DNA of 64,000 bases from Mycobacterium avium subsp. avium (GCF_009741445.1 NZ_CP046507.1:2294001-2358000), one strand, 5' to 3'; counted from the stretch's first letter, positions 11,476 to 22,914 are shown. A program made the numbers and translations. The notes: generated by a model from the sequence alone, not told the origin.

Positions 11476-11657
11476 GTGCGGCGCCCTTCCCGGTCGGCAT
11501 CCTTCGCGGGCGGGCGAAGGGAGGAATCGCATTGCCGGTGGGTGCACCCGCGAGCGCGGTAGCGCACCGCTGACAACGAAACCGCTCGCGCTCGACGCTA
11601 CGCCACCCGCGGCCGACCGGATCGCCGAGGTGACCCGGCGCCGGGCCGCGACGGCGG

Positions 11658-12290
11658 TTACTGCTCGGCGACCGCCTCGCGCAGCTGGCGGATGTGCAGC
11701 CACTCGACCACCGGCATCGCCGCGGTGATCACCCCGGCGAATCCGTAGCCCACCCAGGATGATCCGTCGTGACCGACCGCCATCAGATAGGTCGCCGTCG
11801 CGACCGCGATCAGCGCCGCGCCCATGGTGCCGGTCAATATGACGGTGCCGCGCAACCAGATTCGATCGACCGCCTCGCCCGACCACCCCACGTCCGGGGT
11901 CGTCGCCGGCGTGTGCGGCGCCCGCTCGGTCGCGGGCCGCGCGACACCGGCGCCCAGCCGCACCGGGGGTCGTGCCGGCGCCGTCATCGCCCGGGCAGTC
12001 GGCTCGGCCTGCGACATCCGGCGGGCCCGCAACAGGATCGGGATGGCCCCCGCGATGATCAGCGCGGAGACGATGATGACGGCATACAGCACCCAGGTGG
12101 TGTGCGGGCTGCTGGCCGCCTTGTGAAATCCCCTGCCCAGGTCCGCCAGCGCGACGCAGGCCGCCACGCTGACGCCCAACAACGCCAGGTAGATCGCGGC
12201 GCAGGCGCCGATCAGGATGCGGTCGACGACCTCGGGCGAGACGGTGTCGTCGCCCAGCCCACGCCGATATGCCGAATATCTGCTGACCAT
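11658..12290 (-). CDS. Rv2197c-like conserved membrane protein
   Basis: 210-residue protein with four predicted membrane helices in two pairs: residues about 20-45 (ACAAIYLALLGVSVAACVAL) and 60-82, then an Ala/Pro/Arg-rich cytoplasmic segment, then 140-165 and 172-190. ATG at 12290 gives [10 protein letters not shown], matching the M. tuberculosis start. The A of its ATG is the last base of the mmpS3 TGA stop, so the two are translationally coupled. Its position downstream of ctaC-ctaF-mmpS3 suggests a link to respiration or envelope function, but no activity can be read from the sequence. Confidence 0.88.
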   Translation of the reverse strand: MVSRYSAYRRGLGDDTVSPEVVDRILIGACAAIYLALLGVSVAACVALADLGRGFHKAASSPHTTWVLYAVIIVSALIIAGAIPILLRARRMSQAEPTARAMTAPARPPVRLGAGVARPATERAPHTPATTPDVGWSGEAVDRIWLRGTVILTGTMGAALIAVATATYLMAVGHDGSSWVGYGFAGVITAAMPVVEWLHIRQLREAVAEQ

Positions 12291-13249
12291 CAGCAGCTCG
12301 TCTGCGGCGCGTCGTTGCTGTTCGACGAGAGCACCGTTCCGTCGCTGGTGGTGATCGAGCAGTTGAGCCTGCTGACCCGGAACAAGCTGGACGCCTCGAC
12401 CGAGCCCACATCCGATTGCGAGATCGGGGTGACCGTCATCGACCACGGGATGTACACGTTGTGCTGCGTGCGCCGCCGGCCGGACGCGTCCACGTAGGTC
12501 ACCGAGATGATGTCGCCTGGGGCCTTGGTGCCGGTCACCGAGTAGGTGACCTGGCGCGGACCCGTCGGGGTGGTGGGCGGCGGCGGGGCCGCGGCCGTCG
12601 AGGTGGCCGGCGGCGGGGCCGGGGCGGGCGCGGGCGGGGGCGGCGGTGCCGGAGAGGGCGTCACCGTCACAGTCTGGGTCTCCGTTGCAGTCGGGGGCGG
12701 CGGTTCGGTCGTGGGCGGCGGCGGGGGCGGTGGGGGCGGCGGCGGTTTGGTGGTGGTGATCTCGTCCTGCAGCGGCGGCGTGGACGCGGTGGTGGTGTTC
12801 GGGTTGGCCAGCTTGGTGGTGTCGGTCCGGGCGAACAGCAGCGACACCGACACCACCAACGCGATGGCGGCCACGATGGCCGCCACCCCGACCACCCACG
12901 GCCAGCGGGCGGTGCCGTGTTCCTCGTCCAGCTCGGCCGGTTCGTCGTAGTCGTCGTAGTCGTACAGGCGCAGATCGGCCGGCACGTAGGGGCCGCTGGT
13001 GAAATGCTCGGACTCCGGGGCCGAATAGGCCCGCGAGTAGGCGTCGGTCTGACCCGTCTGGTCGGCCGCGTCGAATTCGACGCTGTCGTCGAAGGGTTCG
13101 ACCGCGTCCTCGTGTTCTCCCCCGGCCGGGAAATCCTCACCCGGGAACTCGTCGGCGGGCGGGCCGCCGGGATCCGGCTGGTGGTCGATCGGGTCGGCAG
13201 CAGGATCGGGTTCCTCAGGTTCCCATCCCGGGGGTCTAGACCCGCTCAT
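12290..13249 (-). CDS. mmpS3: MmpS family membrane protein
   Basis: 319 residues: an acidic, Pro/Asp/Glu-rich cytoplasmic N-terminus (1-120), one transmembrane helix ([20 protein letters not shown]), a long Pro/Thr/Ala linker with a run of prolines near residues 165-185, then a compact extracytoplasmic MmpS domain ([20 protein letters not shown]...PWSMTVTP). MmpS proteins usually partner MmpL transporters, but MmpS3 has no adjacent mmpL here or in M. tuberculosis. The ATG at 13249 is preceded by AAAGG. The 189-bp upstream gap carries two palindromes. The next gene starts on its stop codon. Confidence 0.93.
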   Translation of the reverse strand: MSGSRPPGWEPEEPDPAADPIDHQPDPGGPPADEFPGEDFPAGGEHEDAVEPFDDSVEFDAADQTGQTDAYSRAYSAPESEHFTSGPYVPADLRLYDYDDYDEPAELDEEHGTARWPWVVGVAAIVAAIALVVSVSLLFARTDTTKLANPNTTTASTPPLQDEITTTKPPPPPPPPPPPTTEPPPPTATETQTVTVTPSPAPPPPPAPAPAPPPATSTAAAPPPPTTPTGPRQVTYSVTGTKAPGDIISVTYVDASGRRRTQHNVYIPWSMTVTPISQSDVGSVEASSLFRVSRLNCSITTSDGTVLSSNSNDAPQTSC

Positions 13250-13338
13250 CTCTGCCTTTGCCTACCCTGTTCGAACTGCATCGCCTGCGCGTAAAACTCC
13301 GCGGTCACTTCATTGCGGGCGCGCCGGGAAACTTCCCA

Positions 13339-13352
13339 TTTGCCTGGGCAAA
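13339..13352. promoter_or_regulatory. Palindrome TTTGCC-TG-GGCAAA upstream of mmpS3
   Basis: Inverted repeat with 6-bp arms and a 2-base centre, 90 bp upstream of the mmpS3 ATG in the ctaF-mmpS3 gap. It could be a regulator site for mmpS3. No known regulator consensus is recognised. Confidence 0.35.
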
Positions 13353-13400
13353 ACACTACCCAACCGCAAAGGGGCAGAGACGCCGTGGCGAACTGCGCAG

Positions 13401-13416
13401 CCGATCACGTGATCGG
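13401..13416. promoter_or_regulatory. Perfect 16-bp palindrome CCGATCACGTGATCGG between ctaF and mmpS3
   Basis: Perfect inverted repeat with no spacer, 23 bp past the ctaF stop and about 150 bp before mmpS3. A loopless repeat is a poor terminator, so a dimeric regulator (for example TetR-type) binding site for mmpS3 is the likelier reading. The identity of any regulator is unknown. Confidence 0.45.
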
Positions 13417-13438
13417 ATTGTGACCTTTATGCCGCGAA

Positions 13439-13858
13439 TCAGTGCTTCTCAGGACCCAGGTAGTACTCGAAGACCAGCCCGGCGACCGACGACAGGATAA
13501 ACATCACCCCGGCCACGATCAGCCAGGGCAACCACAGCGCGATGCCCACCGCGGCCACCGAACCCGACAGCGCGATCAGGATCGGCCACCAGCTGTGCGG
13601 GCTGAAGAAGCCCAATTCGCCTGCTCCGTCGCTGATCTCGGCGCCCTCGTAGTCCTCGGGGCGGGTGTCGATGCGGCGGGCCACGAAGCGGAAGAAGGTG
13701 GCCACGATGAGCGCCAGGCCGCCCGTCAGCGCCAGCGCGGTGGTCCCCGCCCACTCCTCGCCGCCGGTGGCGAACAGCGCGGTCAGCACGCCGTAGAGCA
13801 GTGCGGTCAGAAAGAAGAACCCGGCGATGAACTCGAACAGCCTGGCTTCGATATGCAT
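13439..13858 (-). CDS. ctaF: Cytochrome c oxidase subunit IV, actinobacterial type
   Basis: Small aa3-oxidase subunit of 139 residues with four membrane helices (about residues 7-30, 38-58, 92-110, 113-133) and a soluble loop containing [20 protein letters not shown], characteristic of the actinobacterial family. Same length as the M. tuberculosis protein. The ATG is at 13858. It lies 13 bp after the ctaC stop on the same strand and is almost certainly co-transcribed with it. Confidence 0.96.
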   Translation of the reverse strand: MHIEARLFEFIAGFFFLTALLYGVLTALFATGGEEWAGTTALALTGGLALIVATFFRFVARRIDTRPEDYEGAEISDGAGELGFFSPHSWWPILIALSGSVAAVGIALWLPWLIVAGVMFILSSVAGLVFEYYLGPEKH

Positions 13859-13871
13859 GTGGTGTCCTAAC

Positions 13872-14954
13872 CTACTGGCTTCCGGCCAACTGACCGCGCT
13901 TGGAGTCGAACGGGTGCGTGGTCACCGCCACCGGAGACTGACCAATCGCCTGCAGCGCCTCGGCGTTGCTCTTGCCGTCCATCCGCTGCTGCAGGTAGGC
14001 CTTGAAGTCGTTGGGCGACACCACACGGACCTCGAAGTTCATCATCGAGTGATAGGTGCCGCAGAACTCGGCGCAGTGGCCGACGAACGCCCCGGGCGAG
14101 TTGATCTCCTCGACCTGGAACACGTGGATCGAGTTGTTCGCCTCGGCGTTGGGGATGACGTCGCGCTTGAACAGGAACTCGGGCACCCAGAAGGTGTGCA
14201 CCACGTCCGCGGACGCCAGGTCGAATTCGATGCGCTTGCCGGTGGGCAGCACCAGCACCGGGATTTCGTCGCTGGAGCCCAGCGTCTCGACCTTGTCGAA
14301 GTTCAGATAGGTGCGGTCCGAGGTGTTCAGCCCGCGGACGGCCCCGACCCGCTCCTCGCCGTGCGCGTCCTTGCCTTCCGGCTTGGACACCATCGCCTTC
14401 TTGCGCTCCGGGTCGGCGCCGTCGTAGGTCAGCGTGCCGTCTTTGAAGTTGACCTTCTGATACCCGAACTTCCAGTTCCACTGGAAGGCCGTGACGTCGA
14501 CCACCACCTCGGGGTCCTTGGCGATGTGCAGCATCTTCTCCTGCACCACCACGGTGAAGTAGAACAGCACCGAGATGATGAGGAACGGCGTCACCGTCAG
14601 CACCAGCTCCAACGGCATGTTGTAGCCGAACTGGCGGGGCAGCTCGGTGTCGGTCGCCTTCTTGCGGTGGAACGCCGACGCCCAGAAGATCAGCCCGTAC
14701 ACGATGGCCCCGACCACCAGCGAGGCGATCACGGCGCCGATCCACAGCTCCCGGTTGAGGTGGGCCTGCGGGGTGATGCCCTTCGGCCAGCCCAGCGCCA
14801 GCGCGTCGGCCCAGCTGCTGCATCCGCTCAGCACGATCGCCAGCACACCCAGCGTCACGGCCAGCGCCAACGGCCGCAGCACCCTGCGCCCGACGCGGCC
14901 CGGAAACCTACCCTGCGACAAAGGTTGCGAACGGTCCTGCTCGCGAGGGGTCAC
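13872..14954 (-). CDS. ctaC: Cytochrome c oxidase subunit II (Cu-A), lipoprotein
   Basis: Receives electrons from QcrC through its dinuclear Cu-A centre. It has an Arg-rich N-terminus, a signal sequence with lipobox LSGC (lipidated Cys near residue 39), two membrane helices (about 62-85 and 105-128), then the periplasmic cupredoxin domain. Cu-A ligands are visible: [14 protein letters not shown] supplies C, C, H and M, with the other His in [12 protein letters not shown] at 14954 is preceded by a perfect AGGAGG. The product is 360 residues, close to 363 in M. tuberculosis. It heads the ctaC-ctaF pair and is divergent from asnB. Confidence 0.97.
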
Positions 14955-14983
14955 GTCGGCGCCTCCTGCTCGGATATCGAATA

Positions 14984-14996
14984 CTACGCAGCGTAG
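14984..14996. promoter_or_regulatory. 13-bp palindrome CTACGC-A-GCGTAG in the ctaC-asnB divergent gap
   Basis: Perfect 6-bp arms around one base, in the AT-richer part of the 121-bp divergent region, 30 bp upstream of ctaC and 80 bp upstream of asnB. It is placed where it could control the ctaC promoter. Hairpin-forming ability is small, so an operator is more plausible than a terminator. Confidence 0.4.
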
Positions 14997-15075
14997 ACCA
15001 CGCGTCTGAACCGGGCGACGAAACCCCGGCCCGTCAGTCGGTCCCGGCGTTGGACGTGCGGCATACTGAGGCGCC

Positions 15076-17007
15076 GTGTGTGGTCTGCTGGCGTTCGTCG
15101 CCGCCCGAGCCGGTGCCGTCGGCGCCGACGACGCGATCGCGCGCGCCTCGCACCTGATGCGCCACCGCGGGCCCGACGAGCCGGGCACCTGGGCGGGCGC
15201 CGACGGCTCCGTCGTGTTCGGCTTCAACCGGCTGTCGATCATCGACATCGCCCATTCGCACCAGCCGCTGCGCTGGGGCCCGCCCGAGACGCCGGACCGC
15301 TACGAGCTGGTGTTCAACGGCGAGATCTACAACTACCTGGAGCTGCGCGACGAGCTGGCCGCCCACCACGGCGCGGTGTTCGCCACCGACGGCGACGGCG
15401 AGGCCATCGTCGCCGGCTTCCACCACTGGGGCACCGATGTATTGACCCGGCTGCGCGGCATGTTCGCGTTTGCGTTGTGGGACACCGTCACCCGCGAATT
15501 GTTCTGTGCTCGTGACCCTTTCGGCATCAAACCGCTGTTCGTGGCGACCGGCACCGGCGGCACCGCGGTGGCCAGCGAGAAGAAGTGCCTGCTGGAGCTG
15601 GCCGAGTTGATCGGGTTCGACACCGCGATCGATGAGCGCGCGGTGGAGCACTACACCGTCCTGCAGTACGTGCCGGAGCCCGAGACGCTGCACCGCGGGG
15701 TGCGACGGCTGGAATCGGGCTGTTATGCCCGGATCCGGCCCGGCGCGGCGCCCGACATCACCCGCTACTTCGTGCCCCGGTTCGCGGCCGTGCCCATCAC
15801 CCGCGACACCGAACAGGCCCGCTACGACGAGATCACCGCGGTGCTCGAAGATTCGGTGGCCAAACACATGCGCGCCGACGTCACCGTCGGGGCGTTTCTG
15901 TCCGGCGGCATCGACTCGACCGCCATCGCGGCGCTGGCCATCCGGCACAACCCGCGGCTGATCACCTTCACCACCGGTTTCGAGCGCGAGGGATTCTCCG
16001 AGATCGACGTCGCGGTGGCCTCGGCGGAGGCGATCGGCGCCCGGCACATCGCCAAGGTGGTGCACCCCGACGAGTTCGTCGCCGCCCTGCCCGAGATCGT
16101 CTGGTACCTCGACGAGCCGGTGGCCGACCCGGCGCTGGTGCCGTTGTTCTTCGTCGCCCGGGAGGCCCGCAAGCACGTCAAGGTGGTGCTGTCCGGGGAG
16201 GGCGCCGACGAGCTGTTCGGCGGCTACACGATCTATCGGGAGCCGTTGTCGCTGCGGCCTTTCGACTACCTGCCGCGGCCGGTGCGGCGCTCGATGGGCA
16301 AGGTGTCCAAGCCGCTGCCGGACGGGATGCGCGGCAAGAGCCTGCTGCACCGCGGGTCGCTGACGCTCGAGGAGCGCTATTACGGCAACGCCCGCAGCTT
16401 CTCCGATGCGCAGCTGCGCGACGTGCTGCCCGGCTTCCGCGCGGAATGGACGCACACCGACGTCACCGCCGCACTGTACGCGCAGTCGATCGGCTGGGAC
16501 CCGGTGGCGCGCATGCAGCACATCGACCTGTTCACCTGGCTGCGCGGGGACATCCTGGTCAAGGCCGACAAGATGACGATGGCCAACTCGCTGGAGCTGC
16601 GGGTGCCGTTCCTGGATCCCGAGGTGTTCGCCGTGGCGTCCCGGTTGCCGGTGGAGGCCAAGATCACCCGCACCACCACGAAGTACGCGTTGCGGCGGGC
16701 GCTGGAGCCGATCGTCCCGGCGCACGTGCTGCACCGGCCCAAGCTCGGCTTCCCGGTCCCGATCCGGCATTGGCTGCGCGCCGGCGAGCTGCTGGAGTGG
16801 GCCTACTCGATGGTGGCGTCGTCTCAGGCCGGTCACCTGGTGGACCTGGGCGCCGTGCGCCGGATGCTCGACGAGCACCGCAACGGCGTCAGCGATCACA
16901 GCCGCCGGCTGTGGACGGTGCTGATCTTCATGCTCTGGCACGCCATCTTCGTCGAGCACAGCGTGGTGCCACAGATCGGCGAGCCGGTGTACCCGGTGCA
17001 GCTCTGA
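15076..17007 (+). CDS. asnB: Glutamine-hydrolysing asparagine synthetase
   Basis: Converts aspartate, glutamine and ATP to asparagine. A class II glutaminase domain begins at once with catalytic Cys2 (V-C-G-L after the GTG start), followed by [10 protein letters not shown] and [12 protein letters not shown]. The synthetase domain carries the PPi loop SGGIDST (about residue 275) and [11 protein letters not shown]. The start must be 15076 because Cys2 has to follow the initiator. The length of 643 compares with about 652 in M. tuberculosis, where the protein is also linked to cell-wall amidation phenotypes. It converges on adoK with only 21 bp between stops. Confidence 0.95.
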   Translation: MCGLLAFVAARAGAVGADDAIARASHLMRHRGPDEPGTWAGADGSVVFGFNRLSIIDIAHSHQPLRWGPPETPDRYELVFNGEIYNYLELRDELAAHHGAVFATDGDGEAIVAGFHHWGTDVLTRLRGMFAFALWDTVTRELFCARDPFGIKPLFVATGTGGTAVASEKKCLLELAELIGFDTAIDERAVEHYTVLQYVPEPETLHRGVRRLESGCYARIRPGAAPDITRYFVPRFAAVPITRDTEQARYDEITAVLEDSVAKHMRADVTVGAFLSGGIDSTAIAALAIRHNPRLITFTTGFEREGFSEIDVAVASAEAIGARHIAKVVHPDEFVAALPEIVWYLDEPVADPALVPLFFVAREARKHVKVVLSGEGADELFGGYTIYREPLSLRPFDYLPRPVRRSMGKVSKPLPDGMRGKSLLHRGSLTLEERYYGNARSFSDAQLRDVLPGFRAEWTHTDVTAALYAQSIGWDPVARMQHIDLFTWLRGDILVKADKMTMANSLELRVPFLDPEVFAVASRLPVEAKITRTTTKYALRRALEPIVPAHVLHRPKLGFPVPIRHWLRAGELLEWAYSMVASSQAGHLVDLGAVRRMLDEHRNGVSDHSRRLWTVLIFMLWHAIFVEHSVVPQIGEPVYPVQL

Positions 17008-17028
17008 GCGCGTCTGCTCGGCAAAACG

Positions 17029-18043
<1,015 letters not shown>

Positions 18044-18182
18044 CAGGTGTTTCGACCGTCGCTGCGTGCACGGTCGGTGCATGGTCTGCGCTAGCCTCCC
18101 TTAGGAACGACTTTGGGAACGGCTCAGCAACTCGACGGGCCGAACCCGCTCGCAGTCCCGTCACCACCGTAGGAGAACCACG

Positions 18183-18860
18183 ATGGCAGGTCCGCACTCG
18201 CCGAACCACACCGTCGGCGGCCAAGGACCAACTCCCCCAAGCGAATCCCAGCCACTCGAGTTCCCGGACCACCCCAACGCCGGCGATACCGGCTACGCCG
18301 CGGCCCCGCAGGCGCCACCCGGTTCAGCCAATTATGCCGGTCCCCCACCCGCGCCCGCGCCGTACCCGCCGCGGCGATCCAAGCGGCGGCTGATCGTCGG
18401 CCTGGCGCTGGCCGTTGCGCTGGTCGCGGTGATGACGGTGGCCATCGTGTACGGGGTGCGCACCAACGGCGCCAACACCGGGGCGACGTTCTCCGAGGGC
18501 GCGGCCAAAACGGCGATCCAGGGCTATCTGGACGCGCTCGAGCATCGCGACATCGACGAGATCGCCCGCAACGCCCTGTGCGGCCTCTACGACGGCGTCC
18601 AGGACAAGCGGTCCGACCAGGCGCTGGCCAAGCTCAGCAGCGACGCGTTCCGCAAACAGTTCTCCGAGGTGCAGGTGACCTCGATCGACAAGATCGTCTA
18701 CCTGTCGCAGTACCAGGCGCAGGCGTTGTTCAGCATGCGGGTGTCCCCGGTGAGCGGCGGCCCGGCGCGCGGGCAGGTGCAGGGCATCGCCCAGCTGCTG
18801 TTCCAGCGCGGCCAGATCATGGTGTGCTCGTACGTGCTGCGCACCGGCGGCTCGTACTAG
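18183..18860 (+). CDS. Rv2203-like conserved membrane protein
   Basis: 225 residues: a Pro/Gly/Ala-rich cytoplasmic N-terminus (1-60) ending in PPRRSKRR, one transmembrane helix (LIVGLALAVALVAVMTVAIV), and an extracytoplasmic domain of about 140 residues resembling the NTF2-like/DUF4878 lumazine-type folds common in mycobacterial exported proteins (FSEGAAKTAIQGYLDALEHRD). Two Cys (LCGLYDG and MVCSYVL) may pair. The ATG follows TAGGAGAA. Function is unknown. It converges with the A-type carrier gene across 26 bp holding a small CCTTCG/CGAAGG hairpin. Confidence 0.88.
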   Translation: MAGPHSPNHTVGGQGPTPPSESQPLEFPDHPNAGDTGYAAAPQAPPGSANYAGPPPAPAPYPPRRSKRRLIVGLALAVALVAVMTVAIVYGVRTNGANTGATFSEGAAKTAIQGYLDALEHRDIDEIARNALCGLYDGVQDKRSDQALAKLSSDAFRKQFSEVQVTSIDKIVYLSQYQAQALFSMRVSPVSGGPARGQVQGIAQLLFQRGQIMVCSYVLRTGGSY

Positions 18861-18864
18861 AGGG

Positions 18865-18884
18865 CCTTCGCGATCAGCCGAAGG
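18865..18884. terminator. Small convergent hairpin CCTTCG-N8-CGAAGG
   Basis: 6-bp arms at 18865-18870 and 18879-18884 in the 26-bp gap between the convergent Rv2203-like gene and the A-type carrier gene. The stem is short, so the call as a terminator is tentative. Confidence 0.4.
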
Positions 18885-18886
18885 GT

Positions 18887-19243
18887 CTAGTTGAACGAGT
18901 CGCCGCAGGCGCAGGAGCCGGTGGCGTTGGGGTTGTCGATGGTGAACCCCTGCTTTTCGATGGTGTCCACGAAATCGATGGACGCGCCCTCGACATAGGG
19001 CGCGCTCATCCGGTCCACCGTCAGCGTCACACCCCCGAACTCCGCGGTCAGGTCGCCGTCCAGCGACCGGTCGTCGAAGAAGAGGTTGTAGCGCAGCCCA
19101 GCGCACCCACCCGGCTGGACCGCGATGCGCAGCGCCAGGTCGTCCCGGCCCTCCTGGTCCAGCAGGGACTTTGCCTTGGTGGCGGCGGCCTCGGTCAGGA
19201 TCACGCCGTGGGTCTTGGCGTTCGACTCGTTTTGCACCGTCAT
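18887..19243 (-). CDS. A-type iron-sulfur carrier (HesB/IscA/ErpA family, Rv2204c)
   Basis: 118-residue Fe-S assembly/carrier protein with the three conserved cysteines in GGCAGLRY and the C-terminal CACGDSF, spaced as in the IscA/ErpA family (C-x63-65-C-x-C). The same length as in M. tuberculosis. The ATG at 19243 is preceded by GGAGAAGCA. It would deliver clusters to enzymes; the lipoyl synthase and Rieske proteins encoded in this window are possible clients, which is inference. Confidence 0.93.
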   Translation of the reverse strand: MTVQNESNAKTHGVILTEAAATKAKSLLDQEGRDDLALRIAVQPGGCAGLRYNLFFDDRSLDGDLTAEFGGVTLTVDRMSAPYVEGASIDFVDTIEKQGFTIDNPNATGSCACGDSFN

Positions 19244-19340
19244 TGCTTCTCCTACATGCCTCATCGTTGGGTGGCTTCGATCGGGCCCGGTATCGCCGGC
19301 GTGCGCACTGCGACCCGGACTTGGGCGAAAGTCCACTGCT

Positions 19341-20417
19341 TCAACGGTACCTTGACGGACCGCTATTCCCGAGTCGCGCCGCCGCAACCGAGGCCAGACC
19401 CATCAGCTGATTGGCGGCGTCGGCCTGGGCCAGCCGCGCCGATCCGGCGTGTTCGGCCATCGACAGCGCGGCCATGATGCCCGCCGAGCGCACGGTCGCG
19501 GTGTCCAGATCGACCTGGCCGGCCAGCACGATCACCGGAATCCCGCGCGGCCGGGCCGCGTCGGCGAGGAAACCCACCACCTTGCCGTGCAGCGACTGCT
19601 CGTCGAATCGGCCCTCGCCGGTGACGATCAACTCCGCCGTGTCCAGGTCGTCGGACAGCCGGGTGTGTTCGGCGATGATGGCCGCGCCCGACTCGCACCG
19701 GCCGCCCAGCGCCAACAGCCCGGCCCCGATGCCGCCGGCGGCGCCCGCGCCCGGCTCGGCGCTGACGTCGCGCCCGGCGACCGCCTCCAGGATCAGCGCC
19801 CAGGCCTGCAGCCGGACTTCCAGCGCCGCGACCGTGGCGGTGTCGGCGCCCTTCTGCGGCCCGAACACCCGGGCCGCCCCCCACGGGCCCAGCAGCGGGT
19901 ATTCGGTGTCGGAGGCGGCGATCAGTTCGACGTTGCCCAGTTGCCGGCGGGCGGTGTCCAGGCCGCCGAGTTCGGCGATCATGCCCTGGCCGCCGTCGGT
20001 GCACGCGCTGCCGCCGAGTCCGACCACGATCCGGGTCGCCCCTACCCGCAGCGCCTCGGCGATCAGCTGGCCCACGCCTTTGCTGTGGGCCGCCATGGCG
20101 GTCTCCGGGGTGGGTGGACCGCCGAGCAGCGCCAACCCGCACGCCTGCGCGCACTCCAGGTAGGCGGTCGCCGACCCCCGATCGAAGACCCATTCGGCCT
20201 CCACCATGGCTTTCAGTGGCCCGGACACCCGCAGCCGGCGCGTCTCGCCCAGCCGGCTGGCCAGTACCTCGACGAAACCGGGACCGCCGTCGGACTGCGG
20301 GGCGACGATGAACCGGTCGCCGGGACGCGACCGCGTCCAGCCGGTCGCGATCGCGGCGGACGCCTCCAGCGCCGACATGCTGTCGGCATAACAGTCGGGC
20401 GCCACCAGAACTTGCAT
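19341..20417 (-). CDS. Glycerate kinase (type II, Rv2205c)
   Basis: Phosphorylates D-glycerate. 358 residues, identical in length to the M. tuberculosis protein. Family motifs: [19 protein letters not shown] at the N-terminus (normally APDSFK; here S and K are altered to C and Y, as is common in mycobacteria), [15 protein letters not shown] near residue 135, FGPQKGA near 195 and [14 protein letters not shown] near 280. ATG at 20417 was chosen by homology; the frame is open to 20492. It stands divergent from an Rv2206-like gene. Confidence 0.9.
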   Translation of the reverse strand: MQVLVAPDCYADSMSALEASAAIATGWTRSRPGDRFIVAPQSDGGPGFVEVLASRLGETRRLRVSGPLKAMVEAEWVFDRGSATAYLECAQACGLALLGGPPTPETAMAAHSKGVGQLIAEALRVGATRIVVGLGGSACTDGGQGMIAELGGLDTARRQLGNVELIAASDTEYPLLGPWGAARVFGPQKGADTATVAALEVRLQAWALILEAVAGRDVSAEPGAGAAGGIGAGLLALGGRCESGAAIIAEHTRLSDDLDTAELIVTGEGRFDEQSLHGKVVGFLADAARPRGIPVIVLAGQVDLDTATVRSAGIMAALSMAEHAGSARLAQADAANQLMGLASVAAARLGNSGPSRYR

Positions 20418-20608
20418 CGCGGGTAATTGAAGGCGGCCGGGGGCCAGGCTGGAGGCAGCATCATCCGAGGCCATCGACCCGTCGTCCATCAAAGGCAGCC
20501 GTTCATCACGTGTAAGAGTAGGGCCAACTGAGGCACTAACGCAGGTCTAATAGCAAGGCATTCCAGGCGAATTCCGGCGCGACCCGGCCGCGAAGTAACC
20601 TGGCCCCT

Positions 20609-21301
20609 GTGAAGCTGTTGGGCCGAAAGAAGGACCAGGACGAAGACCTCGACGAGCAGACCGCCGCGTCGGGCGGATCCGACGTTGCTGGCGCCGCGGA
20701 CGCCGCGTCCCGCGAGCCGCGCCGGACCGGCCCGAAGGGTCGCCCCACCCCCAAGCGCAGCGAGGCCCGCCGCAACGCGCGCAAGGGGCCCGTCGCACCC
20801 GCACCGATGACCGCCTCCGAGGCGCGGGCCCGCCGCAAGACGTTGGCAGGCCCCAAGCTCAGCCGCGAGGAGCGCCGCGCCGACAAGGCCGCCAATCGCG
20901 CCCGCATGTCGGAGCGGCGGGAACGCATGATGGCCGGCGAGGAGGGCTACCTGCTGCCGCGCGACCAGGGCCCGGTCCGACGCTACGTGCGCGACATCGT
21001 GGACTCCCGGCGCAACCTGCTCGGCCTGTTCATGCCGTCGACGCTGTTCTTGATGTTCATCATGTTCGGCGTCCCGCAACTGCAGCTCTACATCTCTCCC
21101 GCAATGCTGGTGCTGATGGCAGTGATGAGTATCGACGGCCTGATCCTGGGCCGCAAGGTCAGCAGGATGGTCGACGCCAAGTTCCCCAACAACACCGAAA
21201 GCCGTTGGAAGCTAGGCCTTTACGCGGCCGGTCGGGCCTCGCAGATGCGGCGGTTGCGGGCGCCGCGGCCCCAAGTCAAGCACGGCAGCAGTGTCGATTA
21301 G
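20609..21301 (+). CDS. Rv2206-like DUF3043 membrane protein
   Basis: 230 residues: a highly charged N-terminal half (Lys/Arg/Asp/Glu, residues 1-125, containing [20 protein letters not shown] and [15 protein letters not shown]), then two transmembrane helices (about 143-162 and 166-184), and a basic C-terminal tail ending [17 protein letters not shown] start as in M. tuberculosis. The basic, disordered front may contact nucleic acid or lipid phosphates. Function is unknown. It precedes cobU by 27 bp on the same strand. Confidence 0.88.
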   Translation: MKLLGRKKDQDEDLDEQTAASGGSDVAGAADAASREPRRTGPKGRPTPKRSEARRNARKGPVAPAPMTASEARARRKTLAGPKLSREERRADKAANRARMSERRERMMAGEEGYLLPRDQGPVRRYVRDIVDSRRNLLGLFMPSTLFLMFIMFGVPQLQLYISPAMLVLMAVMSIDGLILGRKVSRMVDAKFPNNTESRWKLGLYAAGRASQMRRLRAPRPQVKHGSSVD

Positions 21302-21328
21302 ACCTCACCCGAAAGCCGGCTGACACCG

Positions 21329-21865
21329 GTGCGCACTTTGGTGCTCGGCGGGATCAGGTCAGGCAAGTCGCAGTGGGCGGAGGAAGCCGTCGCCGACGGG
21401 CTGCCGGCCGGCCGGCGGGTTCGTTACCTGGCGCCCGGGCCGCCCGGCGTGCACGATGCGGCCTGGGCGCACCGGGTCGCCGAGCATCGCGACCGGCGCC
21501 CCGCGCACTGGTCGACGATCGAAACCGACGACATCGCAACCGAATTGCGCCGCTGTCCGCAGGTCCCCACCCTGGTCGACGACCTGGGCGGCTGGCTGAC
21601 CGGCATGCTGGACCGGCACGACGGATGGCAGGGCGGCTCGGTGACCGCCCCGGTCGACGACCTGCTGGCCGCGGTCGCCGAGTTCGCCGCCGCGCTGGTG
21701 CTGGTCAGCCCGGAGGTGGGGCTGACTGTGGTGCCGGCCACCGCGTCCGCGCGCCGGTTCGCCGACGAGCTGGGCAGCCTCAACCAGCGCCTCGCGCGGC
21801 TGTGCGACCGGGTGGTGCTGGTGGTGGCCGGCCAGCCGGTGCCGATCAAAACGCCGGGGGTCTGA
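21329..21865 (+). CDS. cobU: Adenosylcobinamide kinase / adenosylcobinamide-phosphate guanylyltransferase
   Basis: Bifunctional enzyme that phosphorylates adenosylcobinamide and transfers GMP to it before nucleotide-loop assembly. Residues 6-14 read LGGIRSGKS, the CobU P-loop. VAEHRDRRP near residues 50-58 provides the guanylylated His; the [19 protein letters not shown] motif is also typical. 178 residues. It overlaps cobT as TGATG (shared A), so it is coupled to it. In M. tuberculosis cobU is at another locus (Rv0254c, from memory), so the complete cobU-cobT-cobS cluster is a difference from that genome. Confidence 0.92.
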   Translation: MRTLVLGGIRSGKSQWAEEAVADGLPAGRRVRYLAPGPPGVHDAAWAHRVAEHRDRRPAHWSTIETDDIATELRRCPQVPTLVDDLGGWLTGMLDRHDGWQGGSVTAPVDDLLAAVAEFAAALVLVSPEVGLTVVPATASARRFADELGSLNQRLARLCDRVVLVVAGQPVPIKTPGV

Positions 21866-22914
21866 TGGAATTCGCGACCGTCTCGCCGCCCGACCCGGGC
21901 GCGGCCGCCGCCGCCCGGGCGCGGCAGGACACCCTGACCAAACCGCGCGGCGCGCTAGGCCGGCTGGAGGATCTGTCGGTGTGGATCGCGGCCTGCCAGG
22001 GGCAGTGCCCGCCGCGGCAGTTCGAGCGGGCCCGGGTGGTGGTGTTCGCCGGTGATCACGGCGTCGCCCGGTGCGGCGTCTCGGCCTACCCGCCGGAGGT
22101 GACGGCCCAGATGGTCGCCAACTTCGACGCGGGCGGCGCCGCGATCAACGCGCTGGCCGGCGTCGCCGGGGCGAGCGTGCGCGTGGCGGACCTGGCGGTG
22201 GACGCAGACCCGCCCGACGATCGGATCGGCGCGAACAAGGTCCGCCGCGGTAGCGGCGACATCACGGTGCAGGACGCGTTGACCGCTGAGGAGACCGAGC
22301 GGGCGCTGTCCGCGGGTGCGGCCATCGCCGACGAGGAGGTCGACGCCGGCGCGGACCTGCTGATCGCCGGCGACATGGGGATCGGAAACACCACGGCCGC
22401 AGCGGTATTGGTGGCGGCGCTGACCAACGTCGAGCCGGTCGTGGCGGTGGGGTTTGGCACCGGCATCGACGACGCCGGGTGGGCGCGGAAGACGGCCGCG
22501 GTGCGCGACGCGCTCTTTCGGGCGCGACGGGTATTGCCCGACCCGGTCGCGCTGCTGCGCTGCGCCGGAGGCGCGGATCTGGCTGCGCTGGCGGGTTTTT
22601 GCGCGCAGGCCGCGGTGCGGCGCACCCCGCTGCTGCTCGACGGCATGGCGGTGACGGCGGCCGCGCTGGTCGCCGAGCACCTGGCGCCGGGCGCCCGGCT
22701 GTGGTGGCAGGCCGGGCACCGCTCCACCGAGCCGGGTCATGCGCTGGCGCTGACCGCGCTGGATCTGGAGCCGATTCTCGACCTGCGCATGCGGCTCGGT
22801 GAGGGCACCGGCGCCGCGCTGGCGCTGCCCATCGTGCGGGCCGCGGTGGCGGCCCTGTCGTCGATGGCGACCTTCGCCCAGGCCGGTGTGTCCGACCCGT
22901 CGGCTCACCCGTGA
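21865..22914 (+). CDS. cobT: Nicotinate-nucleotide:dimethylbenzimidazole phosphoribosyltransferase
   Basis: Activates the lower ligand of cobalamin to alpha-ribazole phosphate. 349 residues with family motifs [12 protein letters not shown] near residue 30, [31 protein letters not shown] (about 170-180) and the catalytic Glu in [12 protein letters not shown] near residue 290. ATG at 21865 overlaps the cobU stop, and the TGA at 22912-22914 overlaps the cobS start codons, so cobU-cobT-cobS is one translationally coupled unit. Confidence 0.95.
   Translation: MEFATVSPPDPGAAAAARARQDTLTKPRGALGRLEDLSVWIAACQGQCPPRQFERARVVVFAGDHGVARCGVSAYPPEVTAQMVANFDAGGAAINALAGVAGASVRVADLAVDADPPDDRIGANKVRRGSGDITVQDALTAEETERALSAGAAIADEEVDAGADLLIAGDMGIGNTTAAAVLVAALTNVEPVVAVGFGTGIDDAGWARKTAAVRDALFRARRVLPDPVALLRCAGGADLAALAGFCAQAAVRRTPLLLDGMAVTAAALVAEHLAPGARLWWQAGHRSTEPGHALALTALDLEPILDLRMRLGEGTGAALALPIVRAAVAALSSMATFAQAGVSDPSAHP

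Noticed and set aside
15034..16959. 641-residue open frame opposite asnB
   Set aside because: Shadow frame; asnB has catalytic Cys2 and the full synthetase motifs.
21302..21328. Cobalamin riboswitch before cobU-cobT-cobS
   Set aside because: The gap is 27 bp and lacks the B12-box sequence; the genes follow the Rv2206-like gene directly.
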